A model generated the notes under the pieces. That model saw only the letters and a program-made list of their open reading frames with translations, was not told the origin of the DNA and searched no databases. The position numbers and the translations under genes are program-made. This document shows, piece by piece, positions 1 to 6,893 of a stretch of DNA of 9,868 nucleotides. How positions within the stretch are numbered: position 1 is the first letter of the stretch; the number at the start of each line of letters is the position of its first letter. The stretch is from Fimbriimonadaceae bacterium (lineage in GTDB: Bacteria; Armatimonadota; Fimbriimonadia; Fimbriimonadales; Fimbriimonadaceae): contig JAKRSE010000303.1 of NCBI GenBank assembly GCA_022402505.1, forward strand, positions 1 to 9,868. The letters run 5' to 3'.

Positions 1-1
1 T

Positions 2-952
2 CCGGAGGTGGAAGAGGGTCTGCGTCGGCTCTTTGCGTCCCGAGGTCTGCGCTGGGCGGAGACGAACCTGCGGCAGGCCCTGAAGCCCGAGGGGGCCGCG
101 CTCATCCCCAACCCGAACGGCACCGCGCCCGGATTCTGGTGCCGAGATGATGAAGGAGGATTCTATTGCGCCCTGCCCGGCCCTCCCAACGAATTCAACC
201 CAATGGTGGAATCATTCCTCATCCCCCGCCTCGCTTCTCTGGGCGACGGGCTCGTTTTCCACTCCACGGTCCTGAAGATCGCCGGTATCGGGGAGAGCCG
301 GCTGGAGGAGATTCTGGGCGATCTGATGGCCGGCGAGGACCCAACGATGTCTCCTTACGCGAAGACGGGCGAGGTTCATCTGAGGCTGACCACCGCCGCC
401 CGGTCCGCCCCTGAGGCGGCTGCTCGACTCGATCCGCTGGAAGCCGAGGTCCGCCGCCGAGTCGGGCCCGCCGTCTACGCCCGCAACGATGAGTCGATGG
501 CTCAGGCGATCCTCAACCTTTTGGTGGATCGCCGAGAGACCCTCGCGCTGGCGGAAAGCATGACCTGCGGAATGATCGGGGCGGAACTGACCTCGGTTTC
601 AGGCATGTCGGCAGTGTTGAAGGGCGGCGTGATGGCCTACTCCCGATCCGCGAAGTCGGACCTGCTGGGGGTTCCTCACGATCTGCCCGTATACTCGGCA
701 GAGTGCGCTGCGGCGATGGCGACCGGAGCTCGCCGGGCCTTGGCGGCGGACTGGGGACTGTCGGTCACGGGACTCGCCCAGGCCGACGGCAGCGATGTGC
801 CGGCCGGCAGCGTGTGGATCGGCGTCTCGGGTCCGGGCGGCGTGGAACGGGTGGAAACCCATCGGTTCATCGGCACTCGCGAGGCGGTCCGGCAGCGGAC
901 GACGACCTTCGCCTTGGGCCTCCTGCGCCGACTCCTCCTTGGACTCCCGTAG
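2..952 (+). CDS. cinA: CinA-family protein (MoCF-like plus nicotinamide-nucleotide amidase domains), 5' end outside window
   Basis: CinA proteins join an N-terminal molybdopterin-binding-like (MoCF, ADP-ribose pyrophosphatase) domain to a C-terminal PncC-type domain that deamidates nicotinamide mononucleotide in NAD salvage. The reading frame is open from base 2. The GTG at 8 is probably internal, because roughly the first 100 residues of a ~410-residue CinA are missing. Numbering from that GTG, the end of the MoCF domain is visible as NPNGTAPGFW and then ALPGPPNEFNPM (family form LPGxPxEM). The C-terminal domain starts near residue 160 and keeps GGVMAYSRSAKSDLLGV, with the conserved Tyr, Ser and Lys. 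Two signature motifs deviate: ESCTGG reads ESMTCG (554-571), and the TGIAGPxGG loop reads TGLAQADGSD (767-796). The family assignment is firm. Full amidase activity is less certain. The photolyase-like gene starts 11 bases downstream, so the two are probably co-transcribed. Confidence 0.93.
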   Translation, partial: PEVEEGLRRLFASRGLRWAETNLRQALKPEGAALIPNPNGTAPGFWCRDDEGGFYCALPGPPNEFNPMVESFLIPRLASLGDGLVFHSTVLKIAGIGESRLEEILGDLMAGEDPTMSPYAKTGEVHLRLTTAARSAPEAAARLDPLEAEVRRRVGPAVYARNDESMAQAILNLLVDRRETLALAESMTCGMIGAELTSVSGMSAVLKGGVMAYSRSAKSDLLGVPHDLPVYSAECAAAMATGARRALAADWGLSVTGLAQADGSDVPAGSVWIGVSGPGGVERVETHRFIGTREAVRQRTTTFALGLLRRLLLGLP

Positions 953-963
953 ACCCAGCTGTC

Positions 964-2445
964 ATGCAGGTGAACCTTGTTCTGGGGGATCAGCTGGTGG
1001 AAGGGCTGTCGGGGCTGCCCGGCGACGCCCTTCACCTGATGGTGGAAGACCGGACCTTGGCCGTTCGGACCCGGCATCACAAGCAGAAGCTGGTTCTCTT
1101 CTTCGCGGCGATGCGACTCTTTGCTGCGAACCTTCCGCGATTTCAGTATTCCTGCGATCTGGAGCCGAACGCTCCGGGGATGGAAGGCCGGCTGGACACG
1201 CTTCGCGGGGAGGGGATGACCGATCTCTTCACCTATCGACCGCACGACGACTTCTTCACCGAATGGTTGACCGACTGGGCGACGTCGGCCGGTGTGAAGC
1301 TTCATCTGGTGGAGAGTCCCTGCTTCCTGACGTCGCCGGAACACGGCCGTCGTTGGGCCGAGGGCCGGAGGCGGCCGTTGATGGGCGACTACTACCGAGA
1401 CGAGCGTCAGCGGCTCGGCATCCTCCTGGGAGTCGACGGAGGGCCTGAGGGCGGGAAGTGGAGCTACGATGAATCCAACCGCCGACCGATCCCCAAGGGG
1501 GAGGCGATTCCGCCGTGGCCCGAACCGGCTCGCGAGCCGCGAACCCAGAAGGTGATTTCGCAGGTCATCCAAATGGTGGAGGCCCTCTTCCCGGACCATC
1601 CCGGCGAGACCGGACCTTTCCTCTGGCCGGTCACTCGGGCGGAGGCGCTTGCCGAGCTGGACCGCTTCATCGAAGAACGGCTCGACGGCTTCGGCCCCTA
1701 CGAGGATGCCCTCACCACGCGGGGAACCCGGCTCTGGCACTCCTCGCTCAGCCCTGCCTTGAACATGGGACTTCTCCTTCCGGGCGAGTGCGTGGACCGG
1801 GCTCTCGCGGCTTATGAACGGGGAGAGGCGAGGCTTGAATCGGTGGAAGGCTTCGTCCGGCAGATCATCGGCTGGCGGGAGTTTATCCGTCATCGGGCCT
1901 CCGAATACCATCCGAGTCCACCCAACCGGTTGAACCATATGAACCGGCTTTCATCCATTTGGTGGACTGGAGAGACGGGGCTCCCGCCGGTGGATCAGGC
2001 GATCAGAATCACGCTGCGGCATGGATGGTGCCACCACATCGAGCGGCTGATGGTCCTCGGCGCCCCCATGCTCATGTGCGAAGTCCACCCGGATGAGGTC
2101 CACCGATGGTTCATGGAGATGTTCGTGGACTCGGCCGAGTGGGTCATGGCGCCGAACGTCTACGGCATGTCGCAGTGGGCGGACGGAGGGCTCTTCGCGA
2201 CCAAGCCGTACATCAGCGGGTCCGCCTACATCCTCAAGATGAGCGATCACCCAAAGGGCGACTGGTGCGAAGTCTGGGATGGGCTGTACTGGAGGTTCAT
2301 CCATCGTCATCGCGAGGTCCTAGCCGCCAATCCGCGCATGTCGATGGCGCTCCGCAGCCTGGACCGCCTGGATCCGACCCGCCGAACCCGCATCTTTCTT
2401 CGAGCCGAGGAGTTCATCGGCCGGGCGACGAGGCCGCAAGGGTGA
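964..2445 (+). CDS. Deoxyribodipyrimidine photolyase-related protein (bacterial cryptochrome/photolyase, DPRP family)
   Basis: This 493-residue flavoprotein belongs to the PhrB/FeS-BCP branch of the photolyase/cryptochrome family, whose studied members repair (6-4) photoproducts using light and FAD. The start at 964 is chosen because MQVNLVLGDQL matches the family N-terminus; the frame stays open upstream but there overlaps cinA. The N-terminal Rossmann (DPRP) half spans about residues 1-200. The helical FAD-binding half includes TRLWHSSLSPALNMGLL (255-271), VEGFVRQIIGWREF (294-307), and HHIERLMVLG followed by VMAPNVYGMSQWADGG (394-409) and TKPYISGSAYILKMS (413-427). Studied FeS members coordinate a [4Fe-4S] cluster with four Cys, including a CxxC after the KMS region. 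Here that region is shortened to SDHPKGDWCEVWDGLYW, with a single Cys (C435). C276 (PGEC) could match the first ligand. It may therefore be a cluster-free variant. No clear Shine-Dalgarno is visible, so translation may be coupled to cinA. DNA repair versus light sensing cannot be settled from sequence. Confidence 0.9.
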   Translation: MQVNLVLGDQLVEGLSGLPGDALHLMVEDRTLAVRTRHHKQKLVLFFAAMRLFAANLPRFQYSCDLEPNAPGMEGRLDTLRGEGMTDLFTYRPHDDFFTEWLTDWATSAGVKLHLVESPCFLTSPEHGRRWAEGRRRPLMGDYYRDERQRLGILLGVDGGPEGGKWSYDESNRRPIPKGEAIPPWPEPAREPRTQKVISQVIQMVEALFPDHPGETGPFLWPVTRAEALAELDRFIEERLDGFGPYEDALTTRGTRLWHSSLSPALNMGLLLPGECVDRALAAYERGEARLESVEGFVRQIIGWREFIRHRASEYHPSPPNRLNHMNRLSSIWWTGETGLPPVDQAIRITLRHGWCHHIERLMVLGAPMLMCEVHPDEVHRWFMEMFVDSAEWVMAPNVYGMSQWADGGLFATKPYISGSAYILKMSDHPKGDWCEVWDGLYWRFIHRHREVLAANPRMSMALRSLDRLDPTRRTRIFLRAEEFIGRATRPQG

Positions 2446-2519
2446 CGAAAATGTCCCGTTACATCAGTCAAGTCAGCGTCATCTGGTGAAGCTGAGTCAG
2501 GCAGGCCCGAGCCCAGCCT

Positions 2520-3032
2520 ATGGGCATGTTTGCTTCGGCGATTCTTGCCGCCGCCATCGGCGGACCCGTGGCCAAGCCCGCTCCGATCGGGTTCCTGCCG
2601 GCTGCCGTTTACAAGCGGTCCTGCGCCTCCTGTCACGGGGACAGCGCCAAGATGATCGCCGACGGCCGCCTCAAGATGCGCCCAAGACGCGACCTGAACG
2701 ACAAGGTCAAGGAGATGGGAGCGATCATCCAGCCCCCGCTGAAGCCGGATCAGTCGCTCGTCATGACCGATCTGCTGCTCAGCTGGGAGTCGGGCCGCCC
2801 GTTCCTCGCCATCGTCCGTCAAGAGGGTGCCAAGCTCCGCTTCGAGGCGACCCCGGGCACGACGGTTCAGGCCGCCGCCAAGGGGAGCAGTCTCAGTTCC
2901 GGAAAGGATTCCAAAGGCGACTACGTGAGCCTGCCCGCCGGGGCTGGAATCTCTGACGTCCGGTTCACCCTGCGGCGCGGCAAGACGACGGTCACCCTGG
3001 ACGGCAGCCGCGCGGCCTGGACCCGCTACTGA
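2520..3032 (+). CDS. Small exported c-type cytochrome-like protein with one CxxCH motif
   Basis: This 170-residue protein begins MGMFASAILAAAIGG, a short hydrophobic stretch that could be a signal peptide, though it lacks basic residues near the start. CASCHG at residues 35-40 (C35, C38, H39) is a classic CxxCH site for covalent haem attachment. M53 (RLKMRP) and M67 are candidate distal haem ligands. The cytochrome-like part ends near residue 92 (helix MTDLLLSWESG) and is short for the family. Residues 98-170 look beta-rich (LRFEATPGTT, DYVSLPAGAGISDVRFTLRRGK, TTVTLDG) and are not a domain I recognise. A second in-frame ATG lies at 2526. Neither start has a good ribosome-binding site. The gene follows the photolyase-like gene by 74 bases on the same strand. 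Its 3' end overlaps the convergent glycosidase gene by 7 bases. A role in periplasmic electron transfer is inferred only from the motif. Confidence 0.75.
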   Translation: MGMFASAILAAAIGGPVAKPAPIGFLPAAVYKRSCASCHGDSAKMIADGRLKMRPRRDLNDKVKEMGAIIQPPLKPDQSLVMTDLLLSWESGRPFLAIVRQEGAKLRFEATPGTTVQAAAKGSSLSSGKDSKGDYVSLPAGAGISDVRFTLRRGKTTVTLDGSRAAWTRY

Positions 3033-5503
3033 GCCGCCTGTAGCTGGAGATCCAGCCGGAACAGCCGCCCGTCGCCCAGTCGGACCACCCCATAGTGCGA
3101 GCCCGCGACCACTTCGGTCTCAACCTCCACGGGATTCCCGTTCCGCGACGCCGAGCGGACCCTCATGCCTGGCGGGAGAAGAACCCGGATGACCGCGGTC
3201 TCCGCCGATGAGGCTCCCTCCAGCCGGATCCGGTCGGCCGACCGCTCCCATCGGTAGCGGACGTAGCCGTCGGAGGCGGCATAACGGGCCGTCACCTCGA
3301 TCTGCTGGGTGTCGGTCTGGCTCCACCGTGGTGAGAGAACCAGACTTCGAAGCCCGGAGGAAGCGTCATGCACCCCCGCAAGGCCTTCGATCAGGCCGAA
3401 CACCATGCTCGCCGGAGGCCAGTTCTCGGGGCCGCCATAGGTCTGGTTGGACCGGGGGACCGGATGGGCTTGGTCGCTGAGAGTCAGGCCCAGCAGCGCG
3501 TAGGTCGGGCCGTTCGGAGTGCCCCGCAGGACGATCTCGGCGACCTCGGCCTCGGGACGTGGGTTGTCCAGGGCGCACCAGGATGGCCCGACGTCCAGGC
3601 TGCGGCCGTTGGGGCCCCGCCAGGCGACTCCGGCCCGCTCGCCGGCCAGGCGGGGGAACCACCAGCCGGTCAGGTGGACGCCCGCCTCCAGCATCACCCG
3701 CCGCCGGGATCCGTCGGCATAGACCCAGTCCAGGCTCGCCGGGTGCCGCTGATCTCCCAGGCCTTGAACCGTGTGAAGCAGGTAGGCGGCTCCCACGGCT
3801 CGCCCGACCGGAATCCGAACCTCCTGGTCCTGAAGGGCGACGGCTGCCGGAGCTCCCTTCGCCCCGATCTCCCATGGGATTCCGGCCAGAAGGGTCGTCC
3901 CGCGGGGAAGGCCGGAAAGGTCGTTCCCCTGGTCTGAGCCCATCCAGCCCGGGGCTTCCAGAGGCATCGTCGCCAGGCCGGCGAGGGGAATGGGCGAGAG
4001 ACTCCTGGGAGCTGCCGCAGGCCGCGGAGCGCCACGCCAGCCCCAGCCGATCCGTCCGCCGTCCGCTCGCCCCAGAGCGTGGACCCGCCGAAGAATGTCC
4101 ACTCCGTAGTCCTCCATCCCGGACTCGAAGGCCCCCTTCGCCAGCTCTCCCGCGACCGTGGCGCTGACTCCGCCATTCATGTATTCCCACTTCTCCGAAT
4201 GGGCGCCGAACCCGCGCTCATAGGGAGGGAAGCTGAAGAACCACTCGCCCGGCCCTCCCGGGGGGAGGTTGGCGCGAAGAGCCTGATAGGTCGAAAGAAT
4301 CGCCCGCCGCTTCTGCAGGTCCAAGGTTCGGTTCAGGCTGTAGGCGTTGCTGAGCGAGACGATCTTCTCGGGCGCGACCCCGAAGTCGCGGACCACAGCC
4401 GGGTCCTCTTCCACCGTGTGCCGGAAGTGGCCGCCGAGCCAGGAGAGCCGTTCGATCCTCTCTTGAACCCCCCGTCCCCGGTCCTCCAGTTCGCCCGCGT
4501 CGGCCTCTCGACCCGCCGCCCGCATCATCTCCGCCAATCGGAAGCAGGCATGGGCGTAGCCCGTGTTGTCCCCGAAGAAGATGGTGAACTTCGACTTTTC
4601 CGCATCGACCAGCATCGTCGGGTTCAGGCTCTCCCGGGGGAGGAACTCGTCGTCGGCCTGGAAATCCCAGGTGTCGATCGTGTAGACCCGGCGCAGAAGG
4701 CTGTGGAAATTGGACCACCGCAGGGGATCGTTGCGGACGTAGTCCAGGGCCGCCTTGGCCGAATCCAGGTTCGATTTCAGCCACTCCAGATCGCCGGTCG
4801 CCTTCCAGGCCTGGTCCAGGCGGAGGACGTAGAACAGCTCGGGATGGTTTTCGACCGGCTGCCGAACCCATTGGCGACCCCCTTTTCGCCGAGCGAAGCC
4901 GAGCGGTCCGTAGGCGGTGTCCCAATAGCCCGGCCCCTGGTCCGCCTCGGTCATGGAATAGATCATCCCGTCCTCCCGCTGGCCTTGGCGATGGAGGTCG
5001 ACGAAGTCGCGCAGCTTCGGTTCGAACCACTTCGCCCCGGTGGCGACGAAGTACTCGTCCAGATGCCAGCCGACCAGCTGATGGTAGGTGCGGCCTTCGA
5101 ACGAGACGGGGAAGGTGTAGCCCTCCATCCAGTCGCCCATCCCCTTCCACATCGACCGCCGGAACATCTCCAGCATTTGCGACCATTCCCCGTTTTCGTC
5201 ACGGATCTCAGTCTTGGCCTCGACGATGAAGCCCAGCTCGGCGACCGGGCGGTTGGCAGCGTCTCGCACCCGGACCTTCTGCCGGCCCAGTGCCCCGCCG
5301 ATGGTGAACTCCAGCTCGACCCCGGCCGCACGGCCGTAGACCTTCCCATGCGAGTCGATGATCTCGGCCGACGCGCCCTCGTCGCGAGCCACGACCTTCA
5401 GCCGGTCGAGCGGGGCGTAGACGGGTTCAATCGGGCCGATCAATGCGGCGGGCGGCATTCCGGTCTGCATCAGCGCTCCCAGAGTCATGGCGACGAAGGT
5501 CAT
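3026..5503 (-). CDS. Six-hairpin glycosidase-like protein with an inserted beta-sandwich domain
   Basis: This 825-residue protein resembles the (alpha/alpha)6 'six-hairpin' glycoside hydrolases, but I cannot assign a GH family. The N-terminus (MTFVAMTLGALMQTG) is hydrophobic and may be an export signal. Residues 30-100 are beta-rich. The helical barrel follows, with GWHLDEYFVATG (145-156), GYWDTAYGPLGF (192-203), YTIDTWDFQADDEF (274-287), FFGDNTGYAHACFRLAEMM (309-327) and the acidic WEYMNGGVSATVAGELAKGA (439-458), where catalytic carboxylates are likely. Residues about 525-675 look like a separate beta-sandwich of the carbohydrate-binding type often inserted in such enzymes (LPRGTTLLAGIPWEI, IPVGRAVGAAYLLHT, LTGWWFPRLAGE, LDNPRPEAEVAEIVL). 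Barrel-like sequence resumes at GPENWPPASMVFGLIEGLAG (691-710), followed by a C-terminal beta domain. The probable substrate is an extracellular oligosaccharide; its identity is unknown. The start at 5503 is the most upstream ATG or GTG and has GGGAGG 9 bases before it. Confidence 0.8.
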   Translation of the reverse strand: MTFVAMTLGALMQTGMPPAALIGPIEPVYAPLDRLKVVARDEGASAEIIDSHGKVYGRAAGVELEFTIGGALGRQKVRVRDAANRPVAELGFIVEAKTEIRDENGEWSQMLEMFRRSMWKGMGDWMEGYTFPVSFEGRTYHQLVGWHLDEYFVATGAKWFEPKLRDFVDLHRQGQREDGMIYSMTEADQGPGYWDTAYGPLGFARRKGGRQWVRQPVENHPELFYVLRLDQAWKATGDLEWLKSNLDSAKAALDYVRNDPLRWSNFHSLLRRVYTIDTWDFQADDEFLPRESLNPTMLVDAEKSKFTIFFGDNTGYAHACFRLAEMMRAAGREADAGELEDRGRGVQERIERLSWLGGHFRHTVEEDPAVVRDFGVAPEKIVSLSNAYSLNRTLDLQKRRAILSTYQALRANLPPGGPGEWFFSFPPYERGFGAHSEKWEYMNGGVSATVAGELAKGAFESGMEDYGVDILRRVHALGRADGGRIGWGWRGAPRPAAAPRSLSPIPLAGLATMPLEAPGWMGSDQGNDLSGLPRGTTLLAGIPWEIGAKGAPAAVALQDQEVRIPVGRAVGAAYLLHTVQGLGDQRHPASLDWVYADGSRRRVMLEAGVHLTGWWFPRLAGERAGVAWRGPNGRSLDVGPSWCALDNPRPEAEVAEIVLRGTPNGPTYALLGLTLSDQAHPVPRSNQTYGGPENWPPASMVFGLIEGLAGVHDASSGLRSLVLSPRWSQTDTQQIEVTARYAASDGYVRYRWERSADRIRLEGASSAETAVIRVLLPPGMRVRSASRNGNPVEVETEVVAGSHYGVVRLGDGRLFRLDLQLQAAQ

Positions 5504-5512
5504 GAGGCTCCG

Positions 5513-5518
5513 CCTCCC
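5513..5518 (-). promoter_or_regulatory. Shine-Dalgarno of the glycosidase-like gene
   Basis: GGGAGG lies 9 bases before the ATG at 5503 and supports that start. The wider string GGGAGGCG is the same as that before the 33-codon gene upstream. Confidence 0.6.
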
Positions 5519-5541
5519 ATTGTGACCCCTTGGAAGCGGGC

Positions 5542-5643
5542 TCAGGGCGAAAACCGGTCCGGGGGCGTCACCTCGGCTCCATCCGGGGCAGGGATCTCCC
5601 GGGACCTTCCAGCCAGAAATCCGCGCTTGGTCCGCTCGAGCAT
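5542..5643 (-). CDS. Probable small protein, 33 aa, with Tat-like KRGFL N-terminus
   Basis: This short frame fills most of the 168-base gap between the GspF-like and glycosidase genes. It starts 28 bases past the GspF-like stop and has a strong GGGAGGCG Shine-Dalgarno (GGGAGG ends 9 bases before the ATG), the same as the one used by the next gene. The peptide begins MLERTKRGFLAGRSREIPAP and ends TPPDRFSP. TKRGFLA resembles the twin-arginine consensus [ST]-R-R-x-F-L-K with Lys in place of the first Arg. It also resembles the N-termini of some exported redox proteins. No hydrophobic core follows, so it should not work as a Tat signal as it stands. About three quarters of its codons end in G or C, in keeping with coding sequence. 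It could be a genuine small gene or the surviving start of a decayed one. I do not recognise a function. Confidence 0.4.
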   Translation of the reverse strand: MLERTKRGFLAGRSREIPAPDGAEVTPPDRFSP

Positions 5644-5652
5644 CCGGAAACG

Positions 5653-5658
5653 CCTCCC
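5653..5658 (-). promoter_or_regulatory. Shine-Dalgarno of the 33-codon gene
   Basis: GGGAGG lies 9 bases before the ATG at 5643. It falls between the GspF-like stop and that ATG, and it is the main reason for calling the small frame a gene. Confidence 0.45.
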
Positions 5659-5671
5659 GACCTGCCGCCGA

Positions 5672-6889
5672 TCATTCCACGATCTTGAAGACGTTGGTCA
5701 GATAGGTGCCATAGATCACCGCGAAGCCGCCCAGAGTTCCGGCCAGAAGGAGCATCGAGGCGCCCGTCAGCCTCAGAGCCCAATAGACCCCTCGCTGCCG
5801 CTCGGCGTCTTCGGCCTGGGCTTGAGCCATGGCCCCCAAGGCCTGGCTGGGACGCCCCGCGTACTCGGCCGTGTGGATCAGGCCGCGCCACTCGGGGGCG
5901 ATCAGGTCGCTCCGGGCCGCGACATCCGCGAGACCTTCGTTCTCACGGGGGTTGAGCGAGGCCAGCCGCTCGCTTAAGATCACGTTCGGCACTGCTTCGG
6001 CGGCCGCGGACCAGGCCTTCGCCGGGGCGATTCCCGCCTCCAGCATCCGCTCCAGGTGCCGGCTGAAGGCCCGCAGACTCTCGGCCCGCGCCATCTTGGA
6101 CCGGATCCAGGTCATCAGCTCCACCCGGTGGCGAAGCCGGCGGGTGAAGGCGCGACGGATCGCCCAGCCCCAGAACAGCATCAAGCCCATCGCGCCGAGA
6201 ATCAGCCAGAACCAGGGCTCTCGCAGGGGCTGATTCACCGGGGTGACGGATGACGAGTCGGCCAGCACGTCGATCCCCTGGAGGACCACCCCCCGCAAGG
6301 AGACCCCGACCAGGAGGCAGAGGGCGAAGTTCCACAGCGAGACCCAGGTGATCCACCGGGGGATCCGGAACCAGAAGGCCCGCCGGCAGTCTTCGCTCAG
6401 CTCTTCCAGGGCTTGCGGCAGGCTTCCGGAAAGCTCGCCCGCCGCGACCGCCCCGACCATCCCGGGAGCGAAGAGGGTGGGGAAGTTCCGCATCGCCCCC
6501 GAGATCGTGCCGCCTTCCGCCGTGGATCGGGCCATCCAGGCCGAGGCCCGGGCCAGACGCCGATCCGATGTGTTCGCCGCCAGCCTCTCAAAGACCGCCG
6601 AGACGGCAATCCCGGCCCGGACCAGGTTGGCCATGGAGGCGAAGTAAAGCTGAAGCCGCCCCTCCGGAACCTCCTTGGTTCCCACTGCGGGCGGGGCCGG
6701 AAGTGCGGACCTGACCGACGGAGCCGCCACGACCACCTGCGGTTGGGCCGAAGCGATCTGCCTGACCTGGGCTGCCTGCAGCCCTCGCGCCTGGAGCATC
6801 CGGACGGCTCGACCTCCATCCGGCGCCTCGATCTGGCCGGAGCGGGGCGCTCCAGCCTCATCGCGGGCCCGGTACTCGTAGGTCGGCAT
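5672..6889 (-). CDS. GspF/PilC-like type II secretion F-domain inner-membrane protein
   Basis: The 405 residues match the usual length of GspF/PilC, the polytopic inner-membrane platform of type II secretion and type IV pilus machines. The N-terminus MPTYEYRARDEAGAPRSGQI and the following GRAVRMLQARGLQA are typical of the family. The first F domain covers about residues 79-200, with LYFASMANLVRAGIAVSAVF, GGTISGAMRNFPTLFAPGMV and AAGELSGSLPQALEEL. The second covers about 272-397, with FSRHLERMLEAGIAPAKAW and a matching AEYAGRPSQAL turn. Membrane segments are expected near 178-200, 227-247 and 375-397. A Pro/Ala/Val linker spans about 48-72. It starts 4 bases after the gpsA stop, and its Shine-Dalgarno (GGAG, 6898-6901) lies inside the end of gpsA, so the two are tightly coupled. 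No GspE/PilB ATPase, pilin or secretin gene is in view. It may serve machinery encoded elsewhere or have diverged in role. Confidence 0.85.
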   Translation of the reverse strand: MPTYEYRARDEAGAPRSGQIEAPDGGRAVRMLQARGLQAAQVRQIASAQPQVVVAAPSVRSALPAPPAVGTKEVPEGRLQLYFASMANLVRAGIAVSAVFERLAANTSDRRLARASAWMARSTAEGGTISGAMRNFPTLFAPGMVGAVAAGELSGSLPQALEELSEDCRRAFWFRIPRWITWVSLWNFALCLLVGVSLRGVVLQGIDVLADSSSVTPVNQPLREPWFWLILGAMGLMLFWGWAIRRAFTRRLRHRVELMTWIRSKMARAESLRAFSRHLERMLEAGIAPAKAWSAAAEAVPNVILSERLASLNPRENEGLADVAARSDLIAPEWRGLIHTAEYAGRPSQALGAMAQAQAEDAERQRGVYWALRLTGASMLLLAGTLGGFAVIYGTYLTNVFKIVE

Positions 6890-6893
6890 CGGA

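Noticed and set aside
703..963. N-terminal extension of the photolyase-like frame into cinA
   Set aside because: The extra residues are Arg/Gly-rich and overlap the conserved end of CinA. MQVNLVLGDQL at 964 matches the family N-terminus.
676..1938. A 420-codon open frame on the minus strand opposite cinA and the photolyase-like gene
   Set aside because: It is antisense to two conserved genes and crosses their boundary. It shows no motif.
2446..2519. Gap between the photolyase-like and haem-protein genes, examined for a promoter or terminator
   Set aside because: I see no convincing -35/-10 pair, stem-loop or T-run.
5597..5604. TCCCGGGA palindrome between the GspF-like and glycosidase genes, considered as an operator or terminator stem
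   Set aside because: It is only 8 bases, lies inside the probable small gene, and has no loop or U-tract. Short GC palindromes are common at this base composition.
4079..5977. A 632-codon open frame on the plus strand opposite the glycosidase-like and GspF-like genes
   Set aside because: It is antisense to two genes with clear family motifs. Its product is Arg/Pro/Gly/Asp-rich with no recognisable domain. Long antisense frames are expected in GC-rich DNA.
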